Source: Dehalococcoidia bacterium | GTDB lineage: Bacteria; Chloroflexota; Dehalococcoidia; UBA3495 | Reading direction: 5' to 3' | Length of the DNA: 8,629 nt | NCBI GenBank assembly: GCA_002730485.1 | Contig: PCAH01000050.1 | Location: forward strand, 1-8,629 | Shown here: in pieces, positions 6,532 through 8,629 of the stretch | How the letters are laid out: each line of letters opens with the position of its first letter | Numbering within the stretch: position 1 is the stretch's first letter | The notes under the pieces: model-generated | Told to the model about the DNA's origin: nothing | The model's input: only the letters and a program-made list of their open reading frames with translations | The model's database searches: none | Position numbers and translations under genes: made by a program

Positions 6532-6948
6532 TTAGGGAAGGGAAAGCGGCTTGGAGACACTCATCAGCACGCCGGAGCGGAACTGGATCGACTCGGTCAT
6601 ACCGGTGCAGATCCCTTTGAAGGCGATGAGATCACCTGGCGTCAGCCGGCTCATCTGTTTCTCTGATACGTGGAAGCGTAAGGTGATCGGAATGGGTGAC
6701 AACGTGGTCTGTCCAGCCAAGGTGAATGCCGAGCCGCTCTTCGGGACATCGAGGACAACGGCGTTTCTGACGAGGATCACCTTGCCTTTGAGCATCCAAT
6801 CCCCCTGCTCGTGGTTCCTGTAGAGCTTGACAATGCCGTCAGCGTCTCGGGTTCTGTCGGGCTTCGTATCCGAGAGATCCGGATCCCCACAGGCCTGCAT
6901 GGCGGTCATTGCCGAAAGGACGAGTACTGGCAGTGATGGTTTTCTCAT
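6532..6948 (-). CDS. Small exported OB-fold (tRNA_anti-like) protein, probable lipoprotein
   Basis: A 138-residue protein. The N-terminus is a short export signal: basic MRKP, a hydrophobic stretch to about residue 19, then C20 in AMQACG. The -3 residue is Met, not the usual Leu, so the lipobox is imperfect and plain secretion is possible. From about residue 35 the sequence fits the tRNA_anti-like OB-fold family of small bacterial envelope proteins: DADGIVKLYR, LKGKVILVRN, ITLRFHVSEKQMSRL, then LTPGDLIAFKGICTG, the usual strand ending in a K-G-x-C-x-G. Function of this family is not known. The ATG at 6948 is fixed by an excellent GAGGAGG five bases upstream; the frame is open to 7044 but that extension is not signal-like. 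It follows the outer-membrane protein gene after a stem-loop and precedes the UbiA-family gene by 78 bases. Confidence 0.8.
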   Translation of the reverse strand: MRKPSLPVLVLSAMTAMQACGDPDLSDTKPDRTRDADGIVKLYRNHEQGDWMLKGKVILVRNAVVLDVPKSGSAFTLAGQTTLSPIPITLRFHVSEKQMSRLTPGDLIAFKGICTGMTESIQFRSGVLMSVSKPLSLP

Positions 6949-6953
6949 CGATG

Positions 6954-6960
6954 CCTCCTC
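6954..6960 (-). promoter_or_regulatory. Strong Shine-Dalgarno that fixes the OB-fold protein start
   Basis: GAGGAGG on the minus strand, five bases before ATG 6948-6946. It is the strongest ribosome binding site in the window and decides for the internal ATG over the longer open frame. Confidence 0.85.
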
Positions 6961-6993
6961 ATTCCGATGCGGATGGGAGTTGTCACGGCGTCT

Positions 6994-7008
6994 GCCCGAA
7001 TATCGGGC
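6994..7008. repeat. Short perfect inverted repeat upstream of the OB-fold gene
   Basis: GCCCGA, then ATA, then TCGGGC: a 6-bp perfect stem with a 3-base centre, about 46 bases upstream of the ATG at 6948. It may be a small 5'-UTR hairpin or a dimeric-regulator operator. A palindrome this short can occur by chance. Confidence 0.35.
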
Positions 7009-7038
7009 CTTTGTGAGAGATCTGTTAGTCTTTTGCGG

Positions 7039-7088
7039 ACACAACGAAGGGGGCCGGGACAGAATGTCCGCGACCCCCTTCGTTGTGT
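7039..7088 (-). terminator. Long GC-rich stem-loop between the barrel gene and the OB-fold gene
   Basis: The arms ACACAACGAAGGGGG (7039-7053) and 7074-7088 are perfectly complementary over 15 bp. After a small irregular internal loop, an inner stem GGACA (7057-7061) pairs with TGTCC (7065-7069) around a GAA loop. It begins 13 bases after the TAG of the barrel gene (7104-7102), the place for a transcript end. No U-tract follows on either strand (CCGCAAAA on the minus side), so it is not a textbook intrinsic terminator. It could instead be an mRNA-stabilising 3' structure or a dispersed repeat. The structure itself is certain. Confidence 0.55.
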
Positions 7089-7101
7089 GGCCGGTCTGTT
7101 G

Positions 7102-8629
7102 CTAGATTGTCAGGCCGAAATAGATCCGGAACTTGTCGACATCGATGGTTTCCGTCGGGTTGCTCCGGTCTGTGATCGTCTTCTCCGTGGGGAAGGCGAT
7201 CTGGAAGAACCCGAACATCGGAACCTGATAGTTCGCGAACATCTGCATCCTCAACTCGAAGCCCCAATCAGTCAGGAAAGGCTTGGTGCTGAAGTTGATG
7301 TCGGCAAGACGCGGGGCATTGCCCGTTGCACCCGTCTCGACGAAGAAGCTGCCGTAGAGTTTATCGAACATGAATGGCGCCAGTTCCTTGCCTCCGCGAT
7401 TGAATATCGGGAAGGTGAAGTTGGCTCGCCCAAAGACAACCTTCCCACCGGAGATCGAGAAGTAGGGATATCCTCTGAGTGTGCCGATGCCACCGAGGTA
7501 ATATCGAAGCGGGTAGTAGAACGCCCCTTCGAATGTGCCGCCTCCCTGCACCGAATCTTTGATCACCTTGTCCTTGTAGCCAACGAAGCCCTGGAAGGAC
7601 AGTGTGCTCCGACCTGGAAAATCGAGGAACTCGTTCCACGAGAAGATATACTCGTTGATCCCCAGCTTCTGGTTATCAGCCCTGAACAGCGCGGGCGAGA
7701 CTTCGTCCACGGTGGGATCTGGAATGTTGTCCTGATTCAGATCGATGGTGAGTGATAGGGAGTCTGTAACGGTTGAGTTGATTCGCCGGTAGCTCAGCGA
7801 GACCGCGCGTCCACCGGTGGGGTTCAGGAACTGATCAAAGGTCGGTTTGAAGTTTGCGTAACTCCACCCGAGTGAGAGCTCGTGGCTCTTGAAGAAGCGC
7901 AGGTCCTGGTAGAAGAAATCGTCCAGCACCACAGTTTCGTCGGGAGTCTCGATCCCGATCTGTTCTGTGATGTTCGTAAAGGACCCATCAACCGTCTGGA
8001 AGAATCGTGTGCTGTCGATGACGGTCTGGATCCCGCTCAGATTTTCATTATAGCTTCTGTAGCTGTAGAATGCGCTGAATCGCTGGTTGCGTCCAAGACT
8101 GAACTGTGTTCCGACCAGGAAGTCCGTGAAGACATCCTTGAACTCGTCTTCCTCAACCAGGGTCAGGTTTTCGAGGATGGTTACATCCGGTACGAGGACG
8201 ACCTGTGAATCAATCGTCACTTGAATCGTTTGCTGTAACGTGTCCTTCTGTGTGACGAGTGTACCCAGATCAACGAGGCTGTTGATCGTGGACCGGCTGC
8301 CACCGAGAACGAGACTCGGTGAGAGTGCACCATTCTCGTTCTGGACCGATGACAGGCTTGTCTGGTAGAATGCGGCGAACTCAGAGTTGAGATCAACACC
8401 TCGTCGGAAGTTCTTACCGACTGTTGCCCACGCGGTCAGCGCGTCATTGCCGAGCAACTGTCCCCAGGAAGCCTGCGCGCCGCCACTGATCTGGTCCAGA
8501 CCGAAGCGGTTCCCGATGAAAGTCGGACCCAGGATCAGGAATGGGGTGAAGCCAAACGAGTGCATCTGGGCACTCACGCCACCAAAGTCATACAGATCAC
8601 TGAGCTTAGGACCGTCGTAGAGCGCGCGA
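7102..8629 (-). CDS. Outer-membrane beta-barrel protein with Omp85-like C-terminal region (N-terminus beyond the window)
   Basis: The last 508 codons of a larger protein; the frame is open to the window edge, so GTG 8577 is only the first start-like codon and not a real start. Alternating hydrophobic and polar strands rich in aromatics and glycine run throughout, typical of a large barrel (for example FSAFYSYRSYNE, HELSLGWSYANF, RAVSLSYRRI). Near the C-terminus YYLGGIGTLRGYPYF carries the (V/L)-R-G-(F/Y) motif of Omp85/surface-antigen barrels (L-R-G-Y at 7479-7468), followed by strands VVFGRANFTFPIF and YGSFFVETGA. The protein ends KFRIYFGLTI, a plausible but atypical last strand without a terminal aromatic residue. 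Large proteins of this kind often carry a TolB/WD40-like propeller before the barrel; that would lie outside this window, so it remains a guess. Likely role: outer-membrane assembly, secretion or surface structure. Confidence 0.85.
   Translation of the reverse strand, partial: RALYDGPKLSDLYDFGGVSAQMHSFGFTPFLILGPTFIGNRFGLDQISGGAQASWGQLLGNDALTAWATVGKNFRRGVDLNSEFAAFYQTSLSSVQNENGALSPSLVLGGSRSTINSLVDLGTLVTQKDTLQQTIQVTIDSQVVLVPDVTILENLTLVEEDEFKDVFTDFLVGTQFSLGRNQRFSAFYSYRSYNENLSGIQTVIDSTRFFQTVDGSFTNITEQIGIETPDETVVLDDFFYQDLRFFKSHELSLGWSYANFKPTFDQFLNPTGGRAVSLSYRRINSTVTDSLSLTIDLNQDNIPDPTVDEVSPALFRADNQKLGINEYIFSWNEFLDFPGRSTLSFQGFVGYKDKVIKDSVQGGGTFEGAFYYPLRYYLGGIGTLRGYPYFSISGGKVVFGRANFTFPIFNRGGKELAPFMFDKLYGSFFVETGATGNAPRLADINFSTKPFLTDWGFELRMQMFANYQVPMFGFFQIAFPTEKTITDRSNPTETIDVDKFRIYFGLTI

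Noticed and set aside
6949..7044. N-terminal extension of the OB-fold protein frame up to 7044
   Set aside because: The added residues are polar and basic with no signal character and would run into the stem-loop. The strong GAGGAGG points to the ATG at 6948.
6967..7755. 262-residue open frame on the plus strand
   Set aside because: It runs antisense through the barrel gene and across the intergenic stem-loop. The minus-strand barrel has clear strand periodicity and an L-R-G-Y motif; the plus frame has no family signature.
8575..8577. GTG at 8577 as start of the barrel gene
   Set aside because: The frame stays open to the window edge with sensible codons, there is no ribosome binding site, and a barrel protein needs an export signal that is absent here.

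Overview
The window is a compact, moderately GC-rich piece of bacterial chromosome. Every gene I can support is on the minus strand, so transcription runs from high to low coordinates. An outer-membrane beta-barrel and a probable lipoprotein point to a diderm (Gram-negative-type) bacterium. A barrel of this sort, next to a decaprenyl-phosphate phosphoribosyltransferase-like UbiA protein, suggests an environmental lineage (Acidobacteriota- or Gemmatimonadota-like), but I cannot fix the phylum from this sequence. There are no RNA genes, CRISPR arrays, transposases or phage genes.

Layout in transcription order: (1) 8629-7102, the C-terminal part of a large outer-membrane beta-barrel protein with an Omp85-like L-R-G-Y motif; its N-terminus lies outside the window. 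(2) 7101-6949, an intergenic stretch with a very strong stem-loop, a small palindrome and a strong ribosome binding site. (3) 6948-6532, a small exported OB-fold (tRNA_anti-like) protein. (4) 6453-5554, a UbiA-family membrane prenyltransferase resembling decaprenyl-phosphate phosphoribosyltransferase. (5) 5561-4290, a DUF362 protein. (6) 4251-3220 and 3266-2208, two oligopeptide/dipeptide-type ABC ATPases (DppD-like and DppF-like). (7) 2233-1205, an aminoglycoside-phosphotransferase-fold protein with altered catalytic motifs. (8) 1204-1086, a short gap with a candidate promoter. (9) 1085-723, a one-domain cupin. (10) 680-1, the N-terminal 226 residues of a HypE-like AIR-synthase-family protein that runs off the window.

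Genes 4 to 7 look like one operon: UbiA and DUF362 overlap by 8 bases, DUF362 and the first ATPase are 38 bases apart (or overlap in a GTGA), the two ATPases overlap, and the second ATPase overlaps the kinase-like gene by 26 bases. The cupin and HypE-like genes are 42 bases apart and probably form a second unit. The operon joins a polyprenyl-phosphate-type enzyme, a DUF362 protein and a complete ATPase pair, but no permease, binding protein or hydrogenase gene is visible. That combination is the most unusual thing here. A shared pathway is my inference from gene packing; nothing in the sequence proves it.
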